Shown: piece by piece, positions 15,854-23,624 of the stretch
Position numbering within the stretch: position 1 is the stretch's first letter
Layout: every line of letters starts with the position of its first letter
Assembly (NCBI GenBank): GCA_937918935.1
Contig: CAKZSI010000019.1
Coordinates: forward strand, 1-64,000
Direction of reading: 5' to 3'
Length of the DNA stretch: 64,000 nt
Source of the DNA: an uncultured Chloroflexales bacterium
GTDB taxonomy: Bacteria > Chloroflexota > Chloroflexia > Chloroflexales > Chloroflexaceae
Translations under genes and position numbers: made by a program
Notes under the pieces: model-generated
Told to the model about the DNA's origin: nothing
Seen by the model: only the letters and a program-made list of their open reading frames with translations
The model's database searches: none

Positions 15854-16039
15854 ATGCCTCCACGCAGTCCAGTGCGCACCAACATCGTCCTTTTTACGAT
15901 CCTGGGTTTCGTTGTCGCGCTGCTGATCCACTTCATCGTGCTCAGTTCGGTTCGCTACAACTGGCTCGACAACCTGACTCCAGCAGGAACGCCCGCCGGC
16001 GTATTGATACTGCATTACCTGGGCGCCCTGCTCGGCTGA
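15854..16039 (+). CDS. pufA: Light-harvesting complex alpha subunit
   Basis: The 61-residue polypeptide begins [18 protein letters not shown], continues through a single TM helix with [10 protein letters not shown] (the His ligates bacteriochlorophyll), and ends with a longer C-terminal segment than the roughly 44-residue mature Chloroflexus alpha chain. The extra C-terminal residues ([20 protein letters not shown]) are hydrophobic and may be processed off. AAGGAG lies upstream at about 15841. It forms the antenna heterodimer with PufB and is followed by a strong hairpin. Confidence 0.95.
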   Translation: MPPRSPVRTNIVLFTILGFVVALLIHFIVLSSVRYNWLDNLTPAGTPAGVLILHYLGALLG

Positions 16040-16086
16040 GGCCCGTGGCGCCCGGCGCCCGACGGCGGCTGGAGCGCCACGGGGTT

Positions 16087-16125
16087 GGCAACAACCGCCA
16101 GCAGGGGGTGCTGGCGGTTGTTGCC
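16087..16125 (+). terminator. 17-bp perfect hairpin between pufA and pufC
   Basis: GGCAACAACCGCCAGCA (16087-16103) pairs perfectly with 16109-16125 across a 5-nt G loop. No U-run follows, so it fits an mRNA-protecting hairpin or a weak terminator. It sits between the antenna genes and the cytochrome gene. Confidence 0.8.
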
Positions 16126-16171
16126 ATCTTATGGCCCACGATTGTTCCGGTTTTTGCACATAGAACATTAT

Positions 16172-16200
16172 TTGACCTTCCAAAGCATCGGGTGTATACT
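16172..16200 (+). promoter_or_regulatory. Promoter for pufC-bchG-bchP
   Basis: TTGACC (16172-16177) and TATACT (16195-16200) are 17 bp apart, in the 343-bp gap between pufA and pufC and beyond the hairpin. The start codon of pufC is about 180 bp downstream. It would allow the cytochrome and bch genes to be expressed independently of pufBA. Confidence 0.7.
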
Positions 16201-16382
16201 GACAGGTGCACGGTCAGGGTCAACCACTCTCGCTTTCCTTGGCCTTTTGTCAGCGTCCCGCACTCCCCCGAGGCAGGCTGTGCAGCGCGACCGCCCTCCT
16301 GACGCCCTGACGTATATGTCGGAGCCGGCTGCCCCTGGTGCGGTGGCGCCGGGCTGCTGACCTGGAGCTCGAGGAGATCTCT

Positions 16383-17630
16383 ATGCAAGCGCCAACCCGG
16401 CCCAGTGATCGACAGGCTGCGATCTTCATCTCGGTGGCCGTTGGCATCGTTGTTGCCGTTGTGACGACGGCGGTGTTCTGGTGGGTGTATAGTCTGGTGC
16501 TCGCCCCCGAACGCGCCGCCGCAGCTATCGCCGCCGCGACCCCCTGGAGCCCGAGCGATGGCATTAAGGTGATCACCAGCGCGCAACCCAATACCCCCAC
16601 CGATGGCCGCCAACCATGGCTCGGCGAACAGGCCTGGACCGAAGGGGTTCAGGCTGGTCAGGCGTGGGTGCAGGCCAATCCGAACACGGTCAACGTGCAG
16701 GTGCTCGCCGGTATGACCTCGGCGCAGATCTGGACGTACATGCAACAGTACGTTTCTGGCGCCCTCGGTGTTGGATGCCAGTACTGCCATAACATCCAGA
16801 ACTTCGCCAGCGACGAGCACCCGCAGAAGATCGCTGCCCGCAACATGCTCTACCTGGTGAGCGATGTCAACGCCGAGTTTATCGTGAACCTGCCGAACTG
16901 GCGCGGAAACTATGTGCAGTGCGCCACCTGCCATAACAACGCGCCCAACAACCTGGAGAGCTTCGGCGTCCAGTTCATCAAGAGCGTCCCCGATATTCTG
17001 GTGACGGTCGATCCGCTCGATGAGAATGGCGTGGCGATCACCGATCCGGCGCTCAAGCCCGAAGCCCTGCAACAGCCGATCAGTCTCCAGGACTCGGTGC
17101 TCTACTACATCTACAATTACTTCGTCTGGAAACCGTTCGATCCCAATGTGCCTGAAAGCGGCCGTGGCGCCCTGGCGCTCACCTACGATGGCGGGCGCAC
17201 CCAGGAGCAGGTGACCATCAACCAGAATGTGATGAACTACCAGTCCTGGTCGCTGGGTGTCGGCTGCACCTACTGCCACAACTCGCGCAACTTCGTCGGC
17301 TATGAGCTGGAGACGGCCAGTAATATCTCCAATCCGCAGTACGGCTACAACAAGCTCAAGGCCCAGCGCATGCTGCAACTCACCACCTGGCTGAAGGAGA
17401 ACTGGACGAGCTACGGGGCGATCCCCAAAGACGCCATTCCCTCCCAACTGGCAGGTGGCGCGAGCCGCTTCTCCTACCAGCAGATCGATGGGCAGTTCTA
17501 TAACGTGCCGGGTTGTTATACCTGCCACCGGCAGGCAGCTATTCCCAAAGCGGCCATCAACCAGACCGCCATCCCCCAGGGCGATGCCGGAGTAGTGGTC
17601 CTGCCGCCCATCCTGCGTGGAACGCCGTAG
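16383..17630 (+). CDS. pufC: Reaction-centre tetraheme cytochrome c subunit
   Basis: The 415-residue protein has an N-terminal TM helix (about 14-38), which probably anchors it. Four c-type heme sites follow: CQYCH (132-136), CATCH (180-184), CTYCH (295-299) and CYTCH (378-382), paired two and two as in other PufC proteins. It donates electrons to the photo-oxidised special pair from the periplasmic face. The start at 16383 is supported by GAGGAG about 10 bases upstream; an ATG at 16338 lacks such support. bchG follows without a gap. Confidence 0.95.
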   Translation: MQAPTRPSDRQAAIFISVAVGIVVAVVTTAVFWWVYSLVLAPERAAAAIAAATPWSPSDGIKVITSAQPNTPTDGRQPWLGEQAWTEGVQAGQAWVQANPNTVNVQVLAGMTSAQIWTYMQQYVSGALGVGCQYCHNIQNFASDEHPQKIAARNMLYLVSDVNAEFIVNLPNWRGNYVQCATCHNNAPNNLESFGVQFIKSVPDILVTVDPLDENGVAITDPALKPEALQQPISLQDSVLYYIYNYFVWKPFDPNVPESGRGALALTYDGGRTQEQVTINQNVMNYQSWSLGVGCTYCHNSRNFVGYELETASNISNPQYGYNKLKAQRMLQLTTWLKENWTSYGAIPKDAIPSQLAGGASRFSYQQIDGQFYNVPGCYTCHRQAAIPKAAINQTAIPQGDAGVVVLPPILRGTP

Positions 17631-17696
17631 GTGGCAGCGCGGGGCGTCACCTACGGCGCCCCGCGCTTCAACCCCCTGCCTAGAATCGAGCCGTCA

Positions 17697-18641
17697 ATGA
17701 GTGACATCCACAAAGGCTCAGGTATCGCTCCCGCGCCTACGCCGGCCACCCCGCCCCTCGCTTCGCCCGTTCCCGGCCTGCGCGGCACGCTCTCCCGCTC
17801 CATCACCCTGATGAAGCCGGTGACCTGGTTCGCGCCCGCCTGGGCCTTCCTCTGCGGTGCGGTCGCCAGTGGCGCCCTGTCGTGGCAGCTTGAGCCGATC
17901 AGCCGCCTGGCCCTCGGTATTCTGATGGCCGGCCCCATCCTCTGTGGCCTGTCGCAGGTGGTCAACGATTACTGCGATCGCGACGTTGATGCTATTAATG
18001 AACCCCATCGCCTCATTCCCTCCGGCCAGGTCAGCCTGCGCCACGTTCATGTTCTGGCCGTCATCCTCACCTGGCTCGGCACCTGTATGGCCTTCATCCT
18101 CGGAGGCCAGGTGGCCCTCTTTGTCGGTCTTGGCCTCATCGCCGCGCTGGCCTATAGCCTGAAACCCGTGCGCGCCAAGCGCAATGGCTGGATCGGCAAT
18201 GCGCTGGTGGCCATCTCCTACGAGGGTCTGGCCTGGATGGCCGGTCACGTGGCTTTTGCGCCCCTTACCACCCAGAGTGTCGGGATTGCCCTGCTCTACT
18301 CCTTCGGCGCCCACGGCATTATGACTGTCAATGATTTTAAGAGCATGAAGGGCGACGCCGTGATGGGCATTCGCTCCATTCCGGTGCAGTATGGCAAAGT
18401 GGCCGCCGCGCGCATGGTGGTGACGATTATGGGTCTGGCCCAGATCGGTGTGATTGTGCTGCTCTTCACCTGGGGCCATCCGATCGCCGCGGCTGTGGTG
18501 TTCTTGCTCCTCGCTGCCCAGAGCGTTCCCAACGTGCGCTTCATCCGCGACCCGGAGCATAACGAGGTGTTCTTCAACGCTACCGCGATCATGCTCTACG
18601 TCTGGGGGATGCTGGCCGCTGCAATCGGCATCGCATCCTGA
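17697..18641 (+). CDS. bchG: Bacteriochlorophyll synthase (prenyltransferase)
   Basis: This UbiA-family polytopic membrane protein has the first Asp-rich motif NDYCDRDVDAINEP and the second NDFKSMKGDAVMGIRSIPVQYG, with SLKPVRAKRNGWIGN between, as in BchG. It esterifies bacteriochlorophyllide with a C20 prenyl diphosphate. A GTG start at 17631, directly after the pufC stop, would add 22 residues; the ATG at 17697 gives the more usual N-terminus, though neither has a strong Shine-Dalgarno. It is co-transcribed with pufC and probably bchP. Confidence 0.94.
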   Translation: MSDIHKGSGIAPAPTPATPPLASPVPGLRGTLSRSITLMKPVTWFAPAWAFLCGAVASGALSWQLEPISRLALGILMAGPILCGLSQVVNDYCDRDVDAINEPHRLIPSGQVSLRHVHVLAVILTWLGTCMAFILGGQVALFVGLGLIAALAYSLKPVRAKRNGWIGNALVAISYEGLAWMAGHVAFAPLTTQSVGIALLYSFGAHGIMTVNDFKSMKGDAVMGIRSIPVQYGKVAAARMVVTIMGLAQIGVIVLLFTWGHPIAAAVVFLLLAAQSVPNVRFIRDPEHNEVFFNATAIMLYVWGMLAAAIGIAS

Positions 18642-18666
18642 GGGTCGCTGCGCGACCGCGGCGAAC

Positions 18667-18698
18667 GGGCGCTCCGCCTCCGGCAGGCGCCCTTTTCC
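18667..18698 (+). terminator. Hairpin between bchG and bchP
   Basis: GGGCGC...GCGCCC forms an imperfect GC-rich stem (18667-18692) followed by TTTTCC. It may partially terminate transcription between the two bch genes. Confidence 0.4.
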
Positions 18699-18720
18699 TG
18701 GAGCGAAAACTGGGGGAATT

Positions 18721-19962
18721 ATGACGCAACGTGTCGTGATCGTTGGCGCCTCGGTGGGGGGCGCCACGGCGGCTATCACGCTCCGTGGCCTGGGGGTCGA
18801 GACGGTGCTGATTGAGCGCGAGCTGGCCAGGGCCAAGCCCTGCGGTGGCGCGGTACCCCCCGCTGCCTTTAAGGAGTTTGACCTGCCCGCCACGCTGATT
18901 GACCGCAAGGTTACCCACTGTCTGGTGGTGTCACCCTCCGGCCAGGAGACCCACATTGATGTTGCCGGCACCGTGCCCGGCCCCGACGATTATGTGGCCA
19001 TGGTGCGCCGCGAGGTCTTCGATGACTTCCTGCGCTCCCGCGCCCAGCAACGCGGCGCCGAGTTGCTCCACGCCCAGCTTACCGGCCTGCGCGTCGAACG
19101 CCACGGGGTTACCGTCTCCTACCGGCGTGTGCGCGATGGCAGTGAGGGAACCATCACCGCCGACGCGGTGATCGGCGCCGATGGGGCCTACTCCCCCACC
19201 GCGAAGTTCCTCGGCCTGCCCAATCTCCCTCGCGCGATCGCCCTGCAGGAACGCATTGCCCTCCCCGATCGCCAGATGGCCCGCTGGGAGCAGACCGCCG
19301 ATCTCTACCTCGGCCACGATGTTAGCCCTGATCTCTATGCCTGGGCCTTTCCCAAACGTGACCATATCGCCGTCGGGGTGGGCGCCGGGCCAGGGCATAC
19401 CGCGCAGGCCCGCACCTTGCTCGCCAATCTCAAGGCGCGCCTCGGCCCGGCCCTCGAGGGAGGGCGTGTGCTGCTGCGCGAGGCCCACGCCCTGCCTATG
19501 GAACCCCGGAAACATATGGCCTTCGATCGGGCCATGCTGATCGGCGACGCCGCCGGCCTTGTCGTGCATACCTCCGGCGAGGGGATCTACTGGGCCATGA
19601 AGAGCGGCCAGATCGCTGCGCAGGTGCTTGCCCAGCACCTCGACGTTCCCGGCGCGGCCCATCTGCGGGCCTACGAGAAGCTCTGGTGGGATCAGTACGG
19701 CTCGATGTACGCCTTCTTGCGCTGGCTCCAAAAATGGGGCTACGGCAATGAGCGGCAGATGGAGGTCTTTACCGAAATGTGCCGCAACCCCGATGTGCAA
19801 CGCCTCACCTTCGATAGTTACATGCACAAGCAGATGGCCCCCGCGCCCTGGTTCGCCCAGCTCCGTATGACCTGGGACATCATCTGCGCCGAGGCGCGGA
19901 ACTACCTCCACCGGCGCACGCCCCTGCGCGAACAGCGCGCCTACGTTGCCGTAGGGGTGTAG
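18721..19962 (+). CDS. bchP: Geranylgeranyl reductase (bacteriochlorophyll side chain)
   Basis: The 413-residue FAD-dependent reductase starts with the dinucleotide motif VVIVGASVGGATAA, then LARAKPCGGAVPP (a BchP/ChlP feature), ADAVIGADGAYS, and the second FAD contact MLIGDAAGLVVHTSGEGI. It reduces the geranylgeranyl group to phytyl, following BchG. The ATG at 18721 has GGGGGAA upstream. It ends the puf-bch run, and a bidirectional hairpin separates it from the convergent auracyanin gene. Confidence 0.94.
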   Translation: MTQRVVIVGASVGGATAAITLRGLGVETVLIERELARAKPCGGAVPPAAFKEFDLPATLIDRKVTHCLVVSPSGQETHIDVAGTVPGPDDYVAMVRREVFDDFLRSRAQQRGAELLHAQLTGLRVERHGVTVSYRRVRDGSEGTITADAVIGADGAYSPTAKFLGLPNLPRAIALQERIALPDRQMARWEQTADLYLGHDVSPDLYAWAFPKRDHIAVGVGAGPGHTAQARTLLANLKARLGPALEGGRVLLREAHALPMEPRKHMAFDRAMLIGDAAGLVVHTSGEGIYWAMKSGQIAAQVLAQHLDVPGAAHLRAYEKLWWDQYGSMYAFLRWLQKWGYGNERQMEVFTEMCRNPDVQRLTFDSYMHKQMAPAPWFAQLRMTWDIICAEARNYLHRRTPLREQRAYVAVGV

Positions 19963-19968
19963 GAGCAA

Positions 19969-20004
19969 CGCAGGGGGACGAACGTTCGTTCGCCCCTTCC
20001 TGCG
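19969..20004. terminator. Bidirectional terminator-like hairpin between bchP and auracyanin
   Basis: CGCAGGGGGACGAACG pairs with CGTTCGCCCCTTCCTGCG with small imperfections, in the 137-bp gap between two convergent genes. Confidence 0.65.
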
Positions 20005-20099
20005 CGCCTAGCGCCACTGTGTACTTCCGGGGCGGGCAAGATCCCGCCAATTCCTCCCACGGGCAGGAGACGAGGGAAACCATCTTTCCCCAGACTCCT

Positions 20100-20846
20100 C
20101 TACTCCACCACCAGCACCCCCTTCATCCCGGCAACGTAGTGCCCCGGGAAGGTGCAGATAAACTCATACGTGCCCGAACCGGGCGGCTGGAAGGTGAAGG
20201 TCACTTCCTCACCCGGGTTGAGCATCGGCGTGGCCACCAGCAGGCCAGGCGTGTCAGCGGGGGGGACGGAGCCAGCCGAGTCACGAGTTACCCGCACCTG
20301 AGCCTGCGCCGCGTCGTTGACCGCCGATGCCACGTCGTCGCCACCCTGCACCAGCACCCAGTTGTGCTGCACCGCGGTGGCCAGGTTCTTGAAGGTCAGC
20401 GTCACCGGACCGTTCGGCACCCTGACCTGATCCTTGTTGAAGATCAGCAAGGCGACATCGGTGCCGATCTCGATCGGTGTTCCCGTGCCGGAGACCAGCG
20501 CCGGCCCCAGCGGTTCGGTGGGGATGCCCGCGGCGCCCCGGGCAGGCGTAGAGGTTGCCTGAGCCGGCGCCGTTGTCGCGGCAGGGGCAGCGGTTGGCTG
20601 CACCGCCGGGGGCGCCGTTGGCAGCACGGCCGGTGGTTGCGTGGGTTGCGGCACAGCGGCGGTACCCTGACCCATGCTGCCTCCAAAGGCTATCGCCAGA
20701 AACAGACCCACCAGACCCACGGCCAGAGCCGCAACGATCAGCGACAACAGCGGGGGACCGCCGGCACTACCGCCAGAGAACACGTTGTCGGTCGAGTCAA
20801 ACCCGGGAATCCGCGGCCCGCCACCCTGCGGAGCTCTCCAGCTCAT
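20100..20846 (-). CDS. Auracyanin-like type 1 blue copper protein
   Basis: The 248-residue protein has an N-terminal cytoplasmic stretch, a TM anchor (about 32-55), a long Pro/Thr/Ala linker (about 62-105) and a cupredoxin domain. Copper ligands are visible: His in AVQHNWVLV, then Cys, His and Met in FICTFPGHYVAGMKG. Auracyanins carry electrons between the alternative complex III and the reaction centre cytochrome in this group, which fits the adjacency to pufC. The ATG at 20846 has GGAGG seven bases upstream; a longer frame from 20993 is unlikely. Confidence 0.93.
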   Translation of the reverse strand: MSWRAPQGGGPRIPGFDSTDNVFSGGSAGGPPLLSLIVAALAVGLVGLFLAIAFGGSMGQGTAAVPQPTQPPAVLPTAPPAVQPTAAPAATTAPAQATSTPARGAAGIPTEPLGPALVSGTGTPIEIGTDVALLIFNKDQVRVPNGPVTLTFKNLATAVQHNWVLVQGGDDVASAVNDAAQAQVRVTRDSAGSVPPADTPGLLVATPMLNPGEEVTFTFQPPGSGTYEFICTFPGHYVAGMKGVLVVE

Positions 20847-21111
20847 CTGGGCACCTCCATGTAATTCCGTTCTCGTGACAATCTGAACAGAGTCTAGTGT
20901 AGCATAAAAGCAAGAATCCGTTGCAGCGGGGGCCGACCCCGCATGAGTCGAGCGGAGTCCGTCTCCCACGGTGGGGTGTGGGGCTTGCCCCATGGACTTT
21001 GCTCAAGCCCTGCCAGACACCGGCTGGCAGGGGCACGGGGAAACCTGGTTTCCCCACCATCCAACCGGTAGCGGGGCGCCTGTTACCCCCGGCCCCGCGG
21101 GCGGGCCGTCG
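20847..21111. repeat. Noncoding region with a family A repeat
   Basis: The 265-bp gap contains a clean family A copy (GGGGAAACCTGGTTTCCCC near 21039-21057). There is no gene; the auracyanin promoter should lie here but no convincing hexamers were found. Confidence 0.6.
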
Positions 21112-22718
21112 CTACGTCGGCCCGTATGTGTCCCCAAGGATCGCCATCGCTGCGTTGCGGCCATTCACCGCGATCACGCTGCCGCCGGGGTAGGTACAGG
21201 CGCCGCAGAGGTACAATGCTGGCATCGGCGTGCGGTAGTCGAGCCGGTTGTGCCACATGTGGGCCGGCAGGCACTCCCCCTGAAAGATGTGCCCCCCGGT
21301 CAGGCCAACTTTCCGCTCAATGTCCGGTGGCCCCAGGGCCTCGACCGCAACGACCGCCTCGGGCAGGTTGCTGGTAAAACGGGCGATCGAGGCCAGGGCC
21401 AGGTCTCGGGCCTCGTCGCGCCGTGTGGTCCAGTCGCCCGTGGCAAAGCGGTACGGCACATACTGGGCGAACACGCTCATCGTGTGCAACCCCTGCGGCG
21501 CTACCGTCGGGTCGTGGACGGTCTGGAAGTACAGTTCGGTCCACAGGCGCGCGGGCAGTTCCCCACACCGCGCCGCCTCGTAGCCGGCGCGCCACTCGGC
21601 CTTCGTCAGCGGCGTGTTGATCTGCGCCTGATGGTGCGCCTCAAAGGTCCCCGGACGAGCGCGGAAGTTCGGCAGTTCGTGCAGCAACACGTTCAGTTTC
21701 AGCGTACAGCCCTCAATGGGCAGAGCCTCGACCTGCGCGCGCCACGCGGGATCGGCGGCGGCGCCAGGCAGTCGCAGGGTCGCCACGGGGTCAGCGTTTG
21801 ATACGACCACCGGCGCCGCAATGCGGTCGCCGCTCTCCAGTTCCACCCCTTCGCCGGGCAGGATGCGCGCTACCGGCACGCCGGCTGCCACCACCGCGCC
21901 CGCCTCCCGCGCCGCGTCACAGAGCATGAAGCTGACTACGCCCATCCCGCCCCGCACGTAGCCCCAGGTGCCGGGGTGTCCGCCCTGGCGCCCGCTGGAG
22001 TGGTGAAAGTGGATCGAGGCCGTGCCGGGATCGAAGGGGCTGGCGTTCGTGCCGATCACCCCCTGGCCGAGATAGGCCAGTTGCAGCCGTTCGTTGCGCA
22101 AATAGCGTTCGACGTATTCGACCATGCTCCACTCGAAGAGCAGGCCCCGCAGTTCCTCGTCATTGCCGAGCCGGGCCTCGACCTCGTCACGCTCAGGACG
22201 GTGACCCAGCCAGAGGTCACCATCGCCGGGGGCCGCAAGGCGTCTCGCAGGCGGCTCATCAGCCGGGTCATCTCGCGCCAGCCGGCCAGATCGCCAGGCG
22301 CGAAGCGGCGAATCTCAGCCTCGCAACGTGCGTCGTCCTCGTAGAGTTGTACGCTGCTGCCGTCCTCGAAGGGAACAAACAGGCCGTTGTGCGCCGGTGT
22401 CCACACGAAGCCCCGCCGGGGCAGGTCGAGTTCATCAATCACCCGTGGGTGCAACAGACCTGCGAGATAGGCGCAGGGCGACATCTGCACTCCCGGCCAG
22501 ACTTCTTCAAGCGTGCAGGCGCCCCCGACGCGCTCGCGGGCTTCCAGCACCAGTACGCGTCGGCCCGCCCGCGCCAGGTAGGCCGCGCAGGTCAGGCCGT
22601 TGTGCCCCGCGCCAACCACGACCACGTCCCACTGGCGGCGTGCCAGTTCTCGCACCGGCATCGGCAGGCCGATCAGCCCCACCTGATCGACGGTTGAAGG
22701 GGTGGAAGGAGGGTGCAT
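21112..22718 (-). pseudogene. Phytoene-dehydrogenase-like FAD oxidoreductase, frameshifted
   Basis: Read together, two frames give one protein of about 535 residues of the PYROXD2/CrtI-like (COG1233) family. The N-terminal FAD site is DVVVVGAGHNGLTCAAYLARAG and VLEARERVGGACTLEE, and the C-terminal end is YLCGACTYPGGSVIAVNGRNAA. The frames join near 22230, where the reading frame changes by one base at a GGCCCCC run; upstream reads LRDALRPPA, downstream GDGDLWLGHRPERDE. The ATG at 22718 has GGAG upstream. It is either a real frameshift or a base-calling error in the C-run. The substrate is unknown; a carotenoid role is possible but unproven. Confidence 0.85.
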
Positions 22719-22738
22719 AATGAGGTCTCCACATAAGT

Positions 22739-22877
22739 GGTCTGTACATAACGTCTTTCGCGATACACCCGCCTCCTCCCCAACCCTCCCCCGCTCGGGA
22801 GGGAGGCCGGCGCCTCCCCCCAACGGGGGGTAGGCTGGAAGGGGAGCGGAAATGCCACGAAACGTACTTTACAGACC
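22739..22877. mobile_element. MITE-like element, diverged copy
   Basis: This 139-bp segment starts GGTCTGTACATAACGT and ends with the imperfect complement AACGTACTTTACAGACC. Its interior shares the CCCCAACCCTCC, CCAACGGGGGG and AGGCTGGAAG blocks, in the same order, with the element at 37679-37816. It encodes no protein. Confidence 0.7.
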
Positions 22878-22972
22878 AGGAAGGCCCGTTGCTGAGGAGC
22901 GGCCCCGGCTTGATGGTTGATCCGCGGTTCCTCATTACCGGTCTATCGAGGTGTTTTCACATCTCCACACCT

Positions 22973-23530
22973 CTACACCTCTCCTGGCCCGAGGGCGGTA
23001 TACACTGCCCCGTCCGGTCTGAGCGTGCTCTGGTAGAGAATGGGCCGGCCGGCTTGCCAGACCAGCGCCGGCAGCGGTTCGGCGGCGCGCAGGGTCGCGG
23101 CCAGGGCGCGGATCTCTTCCGGGTGCGCGTCGTCGCGCAGGCGCCCGAGGGTGAGGTGGGGCGTGAAGGGGCGCTCTTCGGGCGTGAAGCCCAGCGGCGT
23201 TGTCACCGCAAAGACAGCGGTCCGCAATCGGTCAAGAGCGCCGATGTCACCAGCTACGCCGGCCCAGATCACCCGCGGCCGCTGAAGCCCGGGGAAGGCG
23301 CCAAGACCGCTGAGGGTCAGGTGGATGGGCGGCACGTCCAGTGCAGCGAGACCGGCGATCAAGGTGGGCGTCAGGGCCGCGCCGGTCTCGCCAAGGAACT
23401 GCAGGGTCAGGTGCATACGGGTCGCGTCGGTCCAGCGCACCGGGGGCTTGCCGCGGCGCAGCCGCTCCTGTGCCGCGGCAAGCGCTGCGCGCACCTCCTC
23501 GGGCAGGGGGAGGGCAATGAAGAGCCGCAT
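22973..23530 (-). CDS. thpR: RNA 2',3'-cyclic phosphodiesterase (2H family)
   Basis: The 185-residue protein carries the two HxT motifs of the 2H phosphoesterase superfamily (MHLTLQFLGE and PHLTLGRLRD) and starts MRLFIALPLPEEV, as in ThpR/LigT. Such enzymes open 2',3'-cyclic phosphates on RNA. It stands alone between the FAD oxidoreductase and ppk1. Confidence 0.93.
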   Translation of the reverse strand: MRLFIALPLPEEVRAALAAAQERLRRGKPPVRWTDATRMHLTLQFLGETGAALTPTLIAGLAALDVPPIHLTLSGLGAFPGLQRPRVIWAGVAGDIGALDRLRTAVFAVTTPLGFTPEERPFTPHLTLGRLRDDAHPEEIRALAATLRAAEPLPALVWQAGRPILYQSTLRPDGAVYTALGPGEV

Positions 23531-23624
23531 CGCTGATACCGTTTCGGATCGTGGCGTTCGGATGTTAGATTGCCGTTGAGACCGGGCGATGACGCGGATG
23601 CACTGTGTTCAACAGGAAATGGTA

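Noticed and set aside
15942..17528. A 528-codon minus-strand frame across pufC
   Set aside because: It runs antisense to the tetraheme cytochrome gene, which has four CxxCH sites; no family features are visible in the antisense product.
15540..17630. Complete puf operon including pufL and pufM
   Set aside because: Only pufB, pufA and pufC are present; upstream is an ABC-exporter remnant and no reaction-centre L/M sequence was found anywhere in the window.
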